NCBI GenBank assembly: GCA_012270465.1
Contig: JAAXIH010000044.1
Location: 1 to 36,098 of the forward strand
Length of the DNA stretch: 36,098 nucleotides
Source: Synechococcus sp.
GTDB lineage: Bacteria > Cyanobacteriota > Cyanobacteriia > PCC-6307 > Cyanobiaceae
Direction: 5' to 3'
Shown: positions 16,383 through 23,837 of the stretch, piece by piece
How positions within the stretch are numbered: the stretch's first letter is position 1
Layout of the letters: each line of letters begins with the position of its first letter
Notes under the pieces: model-generated
Seen by the model: only the letters and a program-made list of their open reading frames with translations
Database searches by the model: none
Told to the model about the DNA's origin: nothing
Position numbers and translations under genes: made by a program

Positions 16383-16508
16383 ATGCGTTTGGCAATTGCC
16401 ATGGGTCTTCTGCTTGGAGCTTCCCACGGTTGGTTTGCCGTTGATCAACGCATGGTTCAGGCCGAGCCTGCTTTTGTGTCGATTTATACCGACTCTTGGG
16501 TGAACTGA
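16383..16508 (+). CDS. Small ORF, 41 residues, signal-peptide-like
   Basis: A short frame from ATG 16383 to TGA 16506-16508. GGAG lies 8 nt before the start, which is a good ribosome binding site. The product begins MRLAIAMGLLLGASHGWFA, a basic residue followed by a hydrophobic stretch like a signal peptide or a membrane anchor, and continues with a short polar tail. Nothing in it is recognised. It fills most of the gap between the nitrate-reductase-associated gene and the next small ORF. Whether it is translated is uncertain. Confidence 0.45.
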   Translation: MRLAIAMGLLLGASHGWFAVDQRMVQAEPAFVSIYTDSWVN

Positions 16509-16548
16509 AGAGCGTTTTTCATAGTGAAGTCATCAAGATTTGATTTTG

Positions 16549-16752
16549 ATGGCAGTCCAAAGTGCAGCGTCGGTCGGTTCAGGCCGTCATCCCATCACCA
16601 TCGCCGCTGGCTTTCTGGGAGCCTTTGTGGTTGGTTCTTTGGCGGTTCAGCTGATGAGAACTGCTGATCCAGTGGCTGTTTCGCCAGCCCAGGTGGTGGC
16701 TCCGGTAACAGCCCATGCCGCCAGCCTGTGGCAGCCCCTGGCTCAGCCCTGA
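16549..16752 (+). CDS. Small membrane protein, 67 residues, unknown
   Basis: Reading from ATG 16549 gives a polar N-terminus with SAASVGSGRHP, one membrane segment (ITIAAGFLGAFVVGSLAVQL) and a Pro/Ala/Val-rich tail. No known family is recognised. It is 40 bp downstream of the 41-codon ORF in the same direction, so the pair may be co-transcribed. Its last 10 bp overlap the convergent TrpD2-like gene. TTG 16540 is an alternative start. The role is unknown, but its place in the nitrate cluster suggests a membrane-associated accessory part. Confidence 0.55.
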   Translation: MAVQSAASVGSGRHPITIAAGFLGAFVVGSLAVQLMRTADPVAVSPAQVVAPVTAHAASLWQPLAQP

Positions 16753-16756
16753 GCCA
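16739..16756. repeat. Perfect inverted repeat spanning two convergent stop codons
   Basis: TGGCTCAG (16739-16746) and CTGAGCCA (16749-16756) form an 8-bp inverted repeat around CC. The stop codon of the small membrane gene and that of the TrpD2-like gene both lie inside it. There is no T-run on either side, so it is not a classic intrinsic terminator, but it could stabilise both 3' ends. Confidence 0.5.
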
Positions 16757-17804
16757 AAGCAGCCTGCACGGCGCCCAAGTGGTTGAGGGCTTGGCCTGAG
16801 TTCAGCAATTCTCTGGCGTGCTCAAGCCCTTGCTCCAGGCTGTCTTCACGGCCCGCCTGCCAGAGATAGGTGCCGGCATTCCAGCGCAAGGCGGTGGCCA
16901 GTTCCCCCTGCCCGCCCAGAGCGGCTCTGGCCTGATCGCTCCAGACCTCAAGCCCTTCCCACAGTTGGTCATGGCCGTAACAGCCATGGTCACGGGGGTG
17001 AAGGATTTGGCGCTGCTGCTCGTTGTTGCTGCAGCGGGCGGTGACGCAGGCCCTGCTGATCGGTAGATCGGTGCTGCCTTCTAAGCCTTTGACGGTCAGC
17101 ACATCGGGTTCATCGGCGAGTTTGAGTGCTTCCCAGGCCCTGGCTTCGGTTGGGGGATGAACAAAACCGCTCACCAGCAGATGCTCACCCTGGTGGGCGG
17201 TCCACAGCAGTTCAAGGCTGGCAACAGGCGGCCGTTTGCCGAGATCTTCCCGGTAAGGAATCAGGCTTTCAGCGGCTGGAAAGTGGTCGGGTTGATGCAC
17301 CAGAGCCAGGTTGGTGGCATCGAGGCACTGCTGGAGCGCTTCCAAGCTGCGGTAAGTCCAGCTCACCCCTAGGGCACTGAAGAGTTCTGCGCTGCTGACG
17401 CCATATTTCACAGGCATGCGCCCAGCACCCTGCAGCACAACAGGCAGGCCTGCGGCCGCTAAGACCAGAGCCGTGAGGGGATAGATCGGTGCTGTGCGGC
17501 TGCGGCCATCGAATGGCATGCCAAAGCTGATCGCCTTGGTGGTGGTGCTGAGCTTGGGTCCGCGCTGCCGATAAACATCGAGCATGCCGGTGAGCTCTTG
17601 GGGCTCAGGCCGGCGGATGCGGTGGGCGATTAAAAAGGCTCCGATTTGAGCTGGTGTGGCCTCTTCATCGAGGATCAGCTCGAGGGCATGCCGAGCTTCT
17701 TCGCGGCTGAGCCCTTTGCTGGTGTGCTCACCGCTGCCAACTTTGCGCAGGTAGGTCTTAAACGTCTCCCGCCCACTGACCGGCGAGCTTGGCTCTGCGG
17801 CCAT
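16743..17804 (-). CDS. Anthranilate phosphoribosyltransferase-like protein (TrpD2 type)
   Basis: A 353-residue protein with the glycosyltransferase/thymidine phosphorylase fold. The N-terminal helical part EEARHALELILDEEATPAQIGAFL and the body GRSRTAPIYPLTALVLAAAG followed by VVLQGAGRMPVKYG match the TrpD/TrpD2 superfamily. The canonical TrpD substrate loops (GTGGD and the usual HGxxGxDE) are altered, so tryptophan synthesis is unlikely to be its job; related YbiB/TrpD2 proteins bind nucleic acids. The start ATG 17804 has an excellent ribosome binding site (GGAGGAG). It is divergent from cynS, and an NtcA site lies in the shared 194-bp promoter region. A role in nitrogen metabolism is suggested by position only. 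Confidence 0.82.
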   Translation of the reverse strand: MAAEPSSPVSGRETFKTYLRKVGSGEHTSKGLSREEARHALELILDEEATPAQIGAFLIAHRIRRPEPQELTGMLDVYRQRGPKLSTTTKAISFGMPFDGRSRTAPIYPLTALVLAAAGLPVVLQGAGRMPVKYGVSSAELFSALGVSWTYRSLEALQQCLDATNLALVHQPDHFPAAESLIPYREDLGKRPPVASLELLWTAHQGEHLLVSGFVHPPTEARAWEALKLADEPDVLTVKGLEGSTDLPISRACVTARCSNNEQQRQILHPRDHGCYGHDQLWEGLEVWSDQARAALGGQGELATALRWNAGTYLWQAGREDSLEQGLEHARELLNSGQALNHLGAVQAALAQG

Positions 17805-17856
17805 GACTGCTCCTCCGCGCTGAAGCGATCCTGGAGAGCCGAGGGGCCCCTATTGA

Positions 17857-17870
17857 GTATCAACCGCTAC
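17857..17870 (+). promoter_or_regulatory. NtcA-type binding site between trpD2-like gene and cynS
   Basis: GTATCAACCGCTAC is a perfect GTA-N8-TAC palindrome. Towards cynS a TAGCAA hexamer occurs after 19 nt, rather close for class II activation. Towards the TrpD2-like gene CAGGAT occurs after 23 nt, matching the crucial A2 and T6 of a -10 box. The site could therefore act on either gene or both. Confidence 0.72.
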
Positions 17871-17998
17871 CAATCGCTTCTTTGCTGGGTAGCAAGCGTT
17901 GCTGTTGGGATCAATGAATTGCCCGAGATTGATGGCTGAAAAGCGGCAACTTTTTAGAACGCTTTTTCTCTTAAAACATCTAATTTGCCCTTTCCGTT

Positions 17999-18481
17999 AT
18001 GACGTTGACCCCATCGCTGACGCCAAGCCTGGCGGCGCCATCAGCGGACACTGTCACGGCCACACTCTTAGCTGCCAAAAAAGCGAAAGGACTCACATTT
18101 ACTGAGCTTGGTTCGCTGCTGGGCCGCGATGAGGTTTGGGTGGCCTCTCTCTTTTATGGCCAATCCACAGCCTCAGCTGCTGAAGCTCAGCAGCTGGCTG
18201 AAGCCTTGAATCTTGATCCGGCGATCACCGAAGCGCTGCAGAGCTATCCCACCAAAGGCTCCTTGGAGCCGGTGATCCCAACAGATCCGCTGATCTATCG
18301 CTTCTACGAGATCATGCAGGTCTATGGCATGCCGATGAAAGATGTGATCCAAGAAAAGTTTGGTGATGGCATCATGAGCGCCATTGATTTCACCCTCAAC
18401 ATCGACAAGGTGGAAGATCCTGCTGGTGACCGTGTCAAGGTCACCATGTGCGGCAAGTTCCTGCCTTACAAAAAGTGGTGA
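17999..18481 (+). CDS. cynS: Cyanate hydratase (cyanase)
   Basis: Converts cyanate plus bicarbonate to ammonia and carbon dioxide, so cyanate serves as nitrogen source. The 160 residues cover an N-terminal helix-turn-helix-like domain ([20 protein letters not shown]) and the catalytic domain. Active-site residues are R101 and E104 in [11 protein letters not shown] and S127 in [10 protein letters not shown], which correspond to R96, E99 and S122 of the E. coli enzyme. It ends with [12 protein letters not shown] 17999 is the natural start. It has its own upstream NtcA-type site and a terminator directly downstream. Confidence 0.97.
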   Translation: MTLTPSLTPSLAAPSADTVTATLLAAKKAKGLTFTELGSLLGRDEVWVASLFYGQSTASAAEAQQLAEALNLDPAITEALQSYPTKGSLEPVIPTDPLIYRFYEIMQVYGMPMKDVIQEKFGDGIMSAIDFTLNIDKVEDPAGDRVKVTMCGKFLPYKKW

Positions 18482-18506
18482 TTATCTCAGCTTAGATAAC
18501 AAAGTA

Positions 18507-18531
18507 AGCGGCCATGATTGGCCGCTTTTTT
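18507..18531 (+). terminator. Rho-independent terminator of cynS
   Basis: AGCGGCCA (18507-18514) pairs perfectly with TGGCCGCT (18519-18526) around a TGAT loop and is followed by a T-run to 18531. It sits 26 bp after the cynS stop and just before the end of the convergent HEAT-like gene. The other strand lacks a good T-run, so it mainly serves cynS. Confidence 0.9.
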
Positions 18532-19273
18532 ATTGGGCTTTGAGTTGGCGTTGCAAAGCTTCTTCAAGGCGTGTTTGTTGTAAGTCTCGAGCCAACTGCT
18601 CCAGCAATTGGCGGCTGGACTCGCTTTGAATGCAGCCCAGGGCTTGGATCGCCATCTCAGCTACGCCAGGCAGGGCATCCACCGTGGCGCAGGCAGCGAT
18701 CCGTTTCAGGATTTCAGGTTCATCGCGCCTTTGCAGCAGCCGCAAGGTGGCGATCACAACTTCGGCTCGTAGATCGTTGAGCAGGGGTTCGCACAAGCTC
18801 AGCAGTTGCTCGGTGGAGATCCTGCGGCAGCGGAATGTCAGCAACTCGATTCCAGCCAGGCGGTGCTGCTGGCCTGGCGCGTCTAAGGCGTTGGTGATGA
18901 TCGAAAGATCAATCCCATTGCCCCAGCACCCCAGGGCGCGCAGCACCTCCGGCTCTAACTCACCCGCTTGCGGCAGCCATTGCAGCAGCTGCTGCTTGGC
19001 GTCGGGGTGATGGCAAATGCTGAGGGCTCGAATGAGCGCTGATCGGAGTCCCAGTTGTTGGCAGAGGGGCCCGATCAGCTCGAAAGCTTGAGGCCCTGCC
19101 ATGCCCAAGCGCTCGCCGATCGCGAGCGCAAGAGCAGGGTCAGAAACCCTGGGCAGCAGGGCTGCCAGTTCCTCAGGGCTGAGTGGTTGGCGCCTCCACT
19201 GAGCAAGACGCTTGGACAGTTCCAGTTCCTGGTCAGGCGTCAACTGCTCAGTAGGGGCGACAACAGTGAGCAT
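18530..19273 (-). CDS. HEAT-repeat-like helical protein
   Basis: A 247-residue, all-helical, leucine- and alanine-rich protein. It has repeated units of about 30 residues such as PEVLRALGCWGNGIDLSII, AEVVIATLRLLQRRDEPEIL and VAEMAIQALGCIQSESSRQL. These look like HEAT/PBS-lyase-type repeats, which form protein-binding solenoids, but no catalytic motif is visible. It begins three bases after the end of the FocA-like transporter gene, in the same direction, so the two are probably co-translated. A scaffold or regulator of that transporter is a reasonable inference, not shown by sequence. Phycobilisome-lyase function is an alternative suggested by the fold only. Confidence 0.75.
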   Translation of the reverse strand: MLTVVAPTEQLTPDQELELSKRLAQWRRQPLSPEELAALLPRVSDPALALAIGERLGMAGPQAFELIGPLCQQLGLRSALIRALSICHHPDAKQQLLQWLPQAGELEPEVLRALGCWGNGIDLSIITNALDAPGQQHRLAGIELLTFRCRRISTEQLLSLCEPLLNDLRAEVVIATLRLLQRRDEPEILKRIAACATVDALPGVAEMAIQALGCIQSESSRQLLEQLARDLQQTRLEEALQRQLKAQ

Positions 19274-19276
19274 TGA

Positions 19277-20185
19277 TCAGCGGGCGCCGAGTTCAGCAGC
19301 CAGCTCGCGCTCGAGCTTCTCGTCTTTTTCACGAGGTAGAACGTTGTCCAGCTTGGTGCGGTGGGTGCTGTAGAAGAGCATCCCGATGAACACCATGCCG
19401 CCCACGATGTTGCCGAGGGTGACAGGCAGGAAGTTCCAGAAAATCACCTTGGTGAAAGGCACGCCTGAGCCGAGAATCGGGCCGGCGGTGTGCAGGAACT
19501 GGTTCACAACGATGTGCTCCATGCCCATCGATTGGAAGGCGGTGATCGGAAGCCAGCAGGCCAGGATCTTGCCGGGAACGCTCTTGCTCACCAGAGCCAT
19601 GGTCACGCCCAGGCAAACCAACCAGTTGGCCACGAGTCCGCGCAGGAAGGCGAGGAAGAATCCCATGCTTCCCAGGGCCTCGTACTTCTTCTCAACGGTG
19701 ATTTGATTGAGGGCCATGATCTTCTGGGCCACGGCATCCCAGATCGGCGGGCCGACGTTGTCAGCAGCGCCATCCATGGTGCCGCTGGTGAGGCTGATGG
19801 CCATGATCACAGCCACAACGGCGGTGCCGATCCAGTTGCCGATCCACACCCAGATCCAGTTGCGGAAGGTGGCACCCCAGCTGCTCTTGCCGGCCCAGGT
19901 GGCCATCGGCAGCAGGGCGAAGTTGCCGGTCACCAGCTCCATGCCAAACAGCACGATGCTGGCGAAGCCGAAGGGGAACAGCAGCGAGCCCACGAAGGGG
20001 GCTTTAACGGTGATGCCCACGGTGAGGGCCAGGATCACCGCCAGGCCAAGGATGGCCCCGGAGTAAAAGCCGCGGATCAGCAGGTTCTTGACGCTGACCG
20101 TTGATTTTTTGCCGCCGGCGGCAATCATGCCGTCGACGAGCTCATTGGGTAGGACGTAGTCCATTTGTGAGGCTGTAACGCTCAT
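19277..20185 (-). CDS. focA: Formate/nitrite transporter (FocA/NirC family)
   Basis: A pentameric anion channel of the FNT family, 302 residues with about six membrane helices. Typical elements are the N-terminal FYSGAILGLAVILALTVG, the segment FPFGFASIVLFGMELVTGNF (TM2 region with the E-L-x-T-G-N signature), and LVANWLVCLGVTMAL in the second half. In this setting, downstream of nirA, nitrite is the likely substrate, either importing external nitrite or exporting excess. Start ATG 20185. The operon order is nirA, a 44-codon ORF, this gene, then the HEAT-like gene. Confidence 0.94.
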   Translation of the reverse strand: MSVTASQMDYVLPNELVDGMIAAGGKKSTVSVKNLLIRGFYSGAILGLAVILALTVGITVKAPFVGSLLFPFGFASIVLFGMELVTGNFALLPMATWAGKSSWGATFRNWIWVWIGNWIGTAVVAVIMAISLTSGTMDGAADNVGPPIWDAVAQKIMALNQITVEKKYEALGSMGFFLAFLRGLVANWLVCLGVTMALVSKSVPGKILACWLPITAFQSMGMEHIVVNQFLHTAGPILGSGVPFTKVIFWNFLPVTLGNIVGGMVFIGMLFYSTHRTKLDNVLPREKDEKLERELAAELGAR

Positions 20186-20221
20186 GGTGTTGAAGTCAGT
20201 TGTTTAGTCGTGGCTCTCTAA

Positions 20222-20356
20222 TCAGCCGCTGATGCTGTTCATGAGCTTGGAGAAGGCATCCTTGCTCCCTTCTGGTTTGTTGATGGCGGGTTTGTCTTTG
20301 CCACTGGTGCTGAACCAGTTGACCAAACGACTGAAGAAATCAGCTTTTTGAGCCAT
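20222..20356 (-). CDS. Small ORF, 44 residues, between nirA and focA
   Basis: A frame from ATG 20356 to TGA 20222-20224. The product starts MAQKADFFSRLVNWFSTSG and ends SKDAFSKLMNSISG, with a Lys/Pro-rich middle. It looks like two short amphipathic helices and has no Cys. It has the same direction as its neighbours and a start codon 81 bp after the nirA stop. No strong ribosome binding site is visible, which lowers confidence. The sequence is protein-like, without low-complexity filler, and its slot inside the nitrite operon makes it a candidate small regulator or subunit. Confidence 0.6.
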   Translation of the reverse strand: MAQKADFFSRLVNWFSTSGKDKPAINKPEGSKDAFSKLMNSISG

Positions 20357-20437
20357 GGTGAGTGAGGTTGAGGTGGGCGGGTGATCAAAACTCAGCGGGG
20401 CTTCAAAAGATCAGCGCCGCCACTGATTTCGATCCGA

Positions 20438-21985
20438 TCAAGCAGCCTTGGGTTTGGCTCCGAATTGTTCAATCAGGATTTCCTTGAGTGCTGAGCGCAC
20501 TTCGGTGGCGGGCACACCTTTGCGATGCAATTCACCGACTTTCGGGTTGGCCCCTTGGGAGCCGCCGATGGTGATGTCGTAGCCCTCAACCATCCCCGAT
20601 TCACCGCGGGTTTTGGTGCCAGTGAGGCCAATGGCGCCCATGTAGGCCTGGCCGCAGGTGTTGGGGCAGCCGGTCCAGTGGATCTTGATCTCCTCAGGCA
20701 GGTGCAGCTCTTGATCCAGCTCAGCGGCTGCTGCCAGGGCTTGGTCTTTGGTGTTGGTTAAGGCAAAGCTGCAATAGGTATTGCCGGTGCAGCTCACCGT
20801 GCCTGCCGCCAGGTGGCTGGGCTCGAGCGGGAATTTCTGCAGCAGTGGCTCGCTCTTGAAGCGATCGAGCTGGCTGCTGGGAATGCCGGTGATGATCACG
20901 TTTTGATCTTCAGTCAGGCGCACATCCCCGCTGCCATAACCCTCTGAAAGGGAGGCCAGATCTTGGAAGTCTTCGGCCTTGAGCCGGCCAACAGGAACAT
21001 GCAGCCCGGCGTAGTTGAGCTCCGGTTGTTTTTGCGGATGGATGCCGTAGTGGGAGCGCGGCGTTGCATCAAACACCGAGCCGGGGTCGGGTGTGAGTGG
21101 GCCAAAGCGCTCGGCGACGAGCTCGCGGAACGCTTCCAGGCCAACGGAATCCAGGTACAAACGGAACCGGCCTTTGGGGCGCTTGTCCCGTTCGCCGTTG
21201 TCGCGCCACAGGGTTAGGACCGCTGCCGTCATCCGGCAGATCTCATCAGGCTTCACCCAGGCATTGAGGGGGATGGCATAGGCGTTCATCTGTGAGGAAA
21301 GAATTCCGCCAATCCAGACGCCAAAACCCATCACGCCATCGCGTTCCACCGGGTGGAAGACGATGTCGTTGTGCAGCAGGAAGTTGTCGCGTGAACCGGC
21401 AACAGCTGTATTCCACTTCCGCGGCAGATTCGAGAACTCAGGGTTGCCTTCACCATTGCTGGTCAGGAAGTTCTGCAACTCCAGGGTGTAAGGGCGCGTA
21501 TCGATGATTTCTTCAGGATCGATGCCAGCGATCGGGTTGCCCGTGACGTTGCGGGGGTTATCAAAGGCCGATTGGATCGTGTTGAGGCCAACAGCCTTCA
21601 AGCGCGAAAGGATGTCAGGCAGGTCTTCCAGCAGAACACCACGCAATTGAATGTTCTGGCGGGTGGTGATGTCGGCACTGCCGCTATCGCCATAACGAGC
21701 AACGATGCTGCCGATGGCCCGCAACTGCTCAGCATTGAGGACCCCATTGGGAACCCTCAGGCGCAGCATGAACAGCCCCGGAGTTTTGGGGCGCCAGAAC
21801 ATGCCGTACCACTTCAGCCGCAACTGAAGATCGGTTTCGTCGACGTTCTCCCAGCCCACACGGGCGAATTCTTCGATTTCACTACCAACGAGCAAGCCAT
21901 CTTTGTTGGCTTTGTTCTGCTCGATTTTGTTGAGTTTCTTACCCTCTAGCCAACTTGGCAGGGGCTTACTCGGTGTTGCCACCAT
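20438..21985 (-). CDS. nirA: Ferredoxin-nitrite reductase NirA
   Basis: Reduces nitrite to ammonium with six electrons from ferredoxin, using siroheme coupled to a [4Fe-4S] cluster. The 515 residues carry the cluster ligands C399 and C405 (SCTGNTYC) and C440 and C444 (GCPNTCG). Siroheme-binding stretches include TTRQNIQLRGV and FDNPRNVTGNPIAGIDPEE. The N-terminal ferredoxin-binding part LNKIEQNKANKDGL is also typical of cyanobacterial and plant enzymes. Start ATG 21985. An NtcA-type site lies about 110 bp upstream. The siroheme genes are immediately upstream on the other strand. Confidence 0.97.
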   Translation of the reverse strand: MVATPSKPLPSWLEGKKLNKIEQNKANKDGLLVGSEIEEFARVGWENVDETDLQLRLKWYGMFWRPKTPGLFMLRLRVPNGVLNAEQLRAIGSIVARYGDSGSADITTRQNIQLRGVLLEDLPDILSRLKAVGLNTIQSAFDNPRNVTGNPIAGIDPEEIIDTRPYTLELQNFLTSNGEGNPEFSNLPRKWNTAVAGSRDNFLLHNDIVFHPVERDGVMGFGVWIGGILSSQMNAYAIPLNAWVKPDEICRMTAAVLTLWRDNGERDKRPKGRFRLYLDSVGLEAFRELVAERFGPLTPDPGSVFDATPRSHYGIHPQKQPELNYAGLHVPVGRLKAEDFQDLASLSEGYGSGDVRLTEDQNVIITGIPSSQLDRFKSEPLLQKFPLEPSHLAAGTVSCTGNTYCSFALTNTKDQALAAAAELDQELHLPEEIKIHWTGCPNTCGQAYMGAIGLTGTKTRGESGMVEGYDITIGGSQGANPKVGELHRKGVPATEVRSALKEILIEQFGAKPKAA

Positions 21986-22093
21986 AGTTCTGAAGCGAAA
22001 TGTGAGTGTTGGAGTTCAACTCTCAGGCCGCTTCAGAATGAAAGGCACGGCTTGATGTTGTGAGTACTTAATGGATCGAGTGGGCCGGAGGAA

Positions 22094-22107
22094 GTAACCG
22101 TTGCTAC
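22094..22107 (-). promoter_or_regulatory. NtcA-type binding site upstream of nirA
   Basis: The complement reads GTAGCAACGGTTAC, a perfect GTA-N8-TAC palindrome. Read towards nirA, a TTAAGT/TAAGTA hexamer lies 22-23 nt downstream as a possible -10 box, leaving roughly 70-80 nt of leader before the start codon. The site lies between nirA and the stop codon of the small upstream ORF. Confidence 0.78.
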
Positions 22108-22117
22108 GAAACTTCGC

Positions 22118-22345
22118 TCAGTACTGGCGGCCGATTTCTCCCAGCATGCGAACAGCTCCATGGCGCAGCATTTGCCACACCTTGGACATGGCAGCGAAAT
22201 CGGCATCGAGTTCGCTCTGCCAATCACTGTTGTGAGCTCGACGCTCAGGGCGTCGCTCTGGGGGGCGGGAATAGCTGGTCCGTCGTTCAGCTGCTCTGAC
22301 GCGGCTGGAGCGTCGTGACCGTGGCAGCGCTCGTGGCGATGGCAT
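22118..22345 (-). CDS. Small hypothetical protein upstream of nirA (75 residues)
   Basis: From ATG 22345 the product has an Arg/Ser/Pro-rich N-terminal half that looks disordered, then a compact C-terminal half, SDWQSELDADFAAMSKVWQM followed by LRHGAVRMLGEIGRQY, that could form helices. It runs in the nirA direction, and its stop lies 11 bp before the nirA NtcA site. Small proteins encoded next to nirA that inhibit nitrite reductase (NirP1) are known in cyanobacteria. I cannot confirm homology from memory, so that identity is a hypothesis. Its start is nine bases from the divergent chelatase start. Confidence 0.6.
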   Translation of the reverse strand: MPSPRALPRSRRSSRVRAAERRTSYSRPPERRPERRAHNSDWQSELDADFAAMSKVWQMLRHGAVRMLGEIGRQY

Positions 22346-22354
22346 GGTGATGGG

Positions 22355-23014
22355 ATGGCGCAACGCAGCAGGAGTTCATCAGCTCAGGTGGCCCCCCAGT
22401 GGTGGCCGTTGATACAGGACCTGGCTGCGGCTGGTCCTTGGCCCCTGTTGGTGGTGGTGCATGGCCATGGCGGTGGGGCTGTTCCTGCTGTGCTCCAATC
22501 GTTGCTGCATGAGCTGGCTCAAGCCCGTGGCGCTGCTGTGTGGGTGCAGGCGCTAACAGCTGAACCCCTTGAATTACCGCCGCGGCAGAGGCTGTTGTTG
22601 GTGCCGTTGTTGTTAACGCCAGGCAGCCATGTGCGCGTTGATGTGCCGGCGATTCGCCAGCGATTGCGCGGGCTTGGCCATCAGGTGATGGCGTTGCCGT
22701 TTTTGGGCGCTTGGCAGCCTTGGTTGCAGCATTTGCGCCAGTTGGGATGCGATGCTGAAAGCCAAGTGGTTGTTCATCACCCCCTTCGTCCGGGGATTGC
22801 TGAGCGCTATCTGCACGTTCTTAGCCAGGCGCTTGCACTTCCTTTGCGGAGTGCTGACACCTGTGATGCAGAGCTTGATCGGGTGTTGCCGCTTGCTTTG
22901 GCGCCCAATCGCATGACAGCCCACCTCAGTGCTCAGCAAGAGGGTGGTCTGGCTCTTCTCGAGCACCCTGCCACGCGTCAATTTCTCTTCGAGCTGTTGT
23001 TGGACTTGCCATGA
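22355..23014 (+). CDS. CbiX/SirB-like sirohydrochlorin chelatase
   Basis: A 219-residue protein of the small class II chelatase type. LLVVVHGHGGGAVPAVLQSL corresponds to the first histidine motif, and LLVPLLLTPGSHVRVDVP to the second, with a metal-binding His. The second half (VVVHHPLRPGIAERYLHVL) fits the family more loosely. It most likely inserts iron into sirohydrochlorin, completing siroheme for NirA. A cobalt chelatase role in B12 synthesis is the alternative. It overlaps cobA by four bases (ATGA) and lies directly upstream of it, so the two steps of siroheme synthesis are co-translated. Confidence 0.8.
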   Translation: MAQRSRSSSAQVAPQWWPLIQDLAAAGPWPLLVVVHGHGGGAVPAVLQSLLHELAQARGAAVWVQALTAEPLELPPRQRLLLVPLLLTPGSHVRVDVPAIRQRLRGLGHQVMALPFLGAWQPWLQHLRQLGCDAESQVVVHHPLRPGIAERYLHVLSQALALPLRSADTCDAELDRVLPLALAPNRMTAHLSAQQEGGLALLEHPATRQFLFELLLDLP

Positions 23015-23823
23015 CCACTGACACGCCCGGCATCGTTTATCTGGTGGGAGCAGGTCCGGGAGATCCCGAATTGTTGACGTTGCGGGCCCATCGTCTACTG
23101 CAGCGTTGTGATGCCTTGGTGCATGACTCCTTAGTTCCGTTGGAGCTCCTGGAGTTGGTTCCTGAGGGCTGCGAGATTCATCCGGTTGGTAAACGGCGCG
23201 GTCACCATTCCGTGCCGCAACCCAGTACCAATGCGTTATTGCAGCAGTTGGCTGGGCGTTGCCGTTGTGTGGTGCGGCTGAAAGGTGGTGATCCTTTCCT
23301 TTTTGGCCGTGGTGGTGAAGAAGCCGCTTATTTGGCCAAGCGCGGTGTGCCTGTTGAGGTGGTTCCCGGGGTCACCTCCGGCATTGCGGCGCCGGCCTAT
23401 GTCGGGATTCCTGTGACCCATCGCCGGGCCGGGTCCTCGGTGACCTTTGTCACCGGCCACGAAGAAATCGATAAGGGCCGGCCAGCGGTGGATTGGCGCG
23501 CGTTAGCCGCTTGCAGTGATGGCCTTGTCATTTATATGGGCCTGCACAACCTGGCTCGGATCTGCGAGGAGTTGCAGGCCGGCGGTCTGGCGGGAACCAC
23601 CCCTGCCGCCATCATTCAGCAGGGCAGCGTGAACGGCCAAAAGCATCTGATTGCCACGCTGGAGGATCTTGCTGATGCCGCCGATGAGCAGGGTTTCAGC
23701 GCCCCCGCCATCGTTGTGATCGGTGAGGTGGTGGAGCAGCGGATCCCTGGATGCGCACCCATGCCAGCCCCGGTGACGATGCCGCAGCCCATCCCGCGCA
23801 GCCCTCAAAACGCCCCTGCTTAA
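23011..23823 (+). CDS. cobA: Uroporphyrinogen-III C-methyltransferase
   Basis: Methylates uroporphyrinogen III at C2 and C7 using S-adenosylmethionine, giving precorrin-2 for siroheme and cobalamin. The family marks are VYLVGAGPGDPELLTLRA at the N-terminus, VVRLKGGDPFLFGRGGEE (SAM-binding loop) and VPGVTSGIAAPAYVGIPVTHR. The 270-residue length fits the stand-alone SUMT/CobA form without the CysG oxidase part. The last 25 residues are Pro/Ala-rich and probably unstructured. It starts inside the chelatase stop codon (ATGA overlap). Confidence 0.96.
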   Translation: MTTDTPGIVYLVGAGPGDPELLTLRAHRLLQRCDALVHDSLVPLELLELVPEGCEIHPVGKRRGHHSVPQPSTNALLQQLAGRCRCVVRLKGGDPFLFGRGGEEAAYLAKRGVPVEVVPGVTSGIAAPAYVGIPVTHRRAGSSVTFVTGHEEIDKGRPAVDWRALAACSDGLVIYMGLHNLARICEELQAGGLAGTTPAAIIQQGSVNGQKHLIATLEDLADAADEQGFSAPAIVVIGEVVEQRIPGCAPMPAPVTMPQPIPRSPQNAPA

Positions 23824-23837
23824 ACACTCAAAAACAG

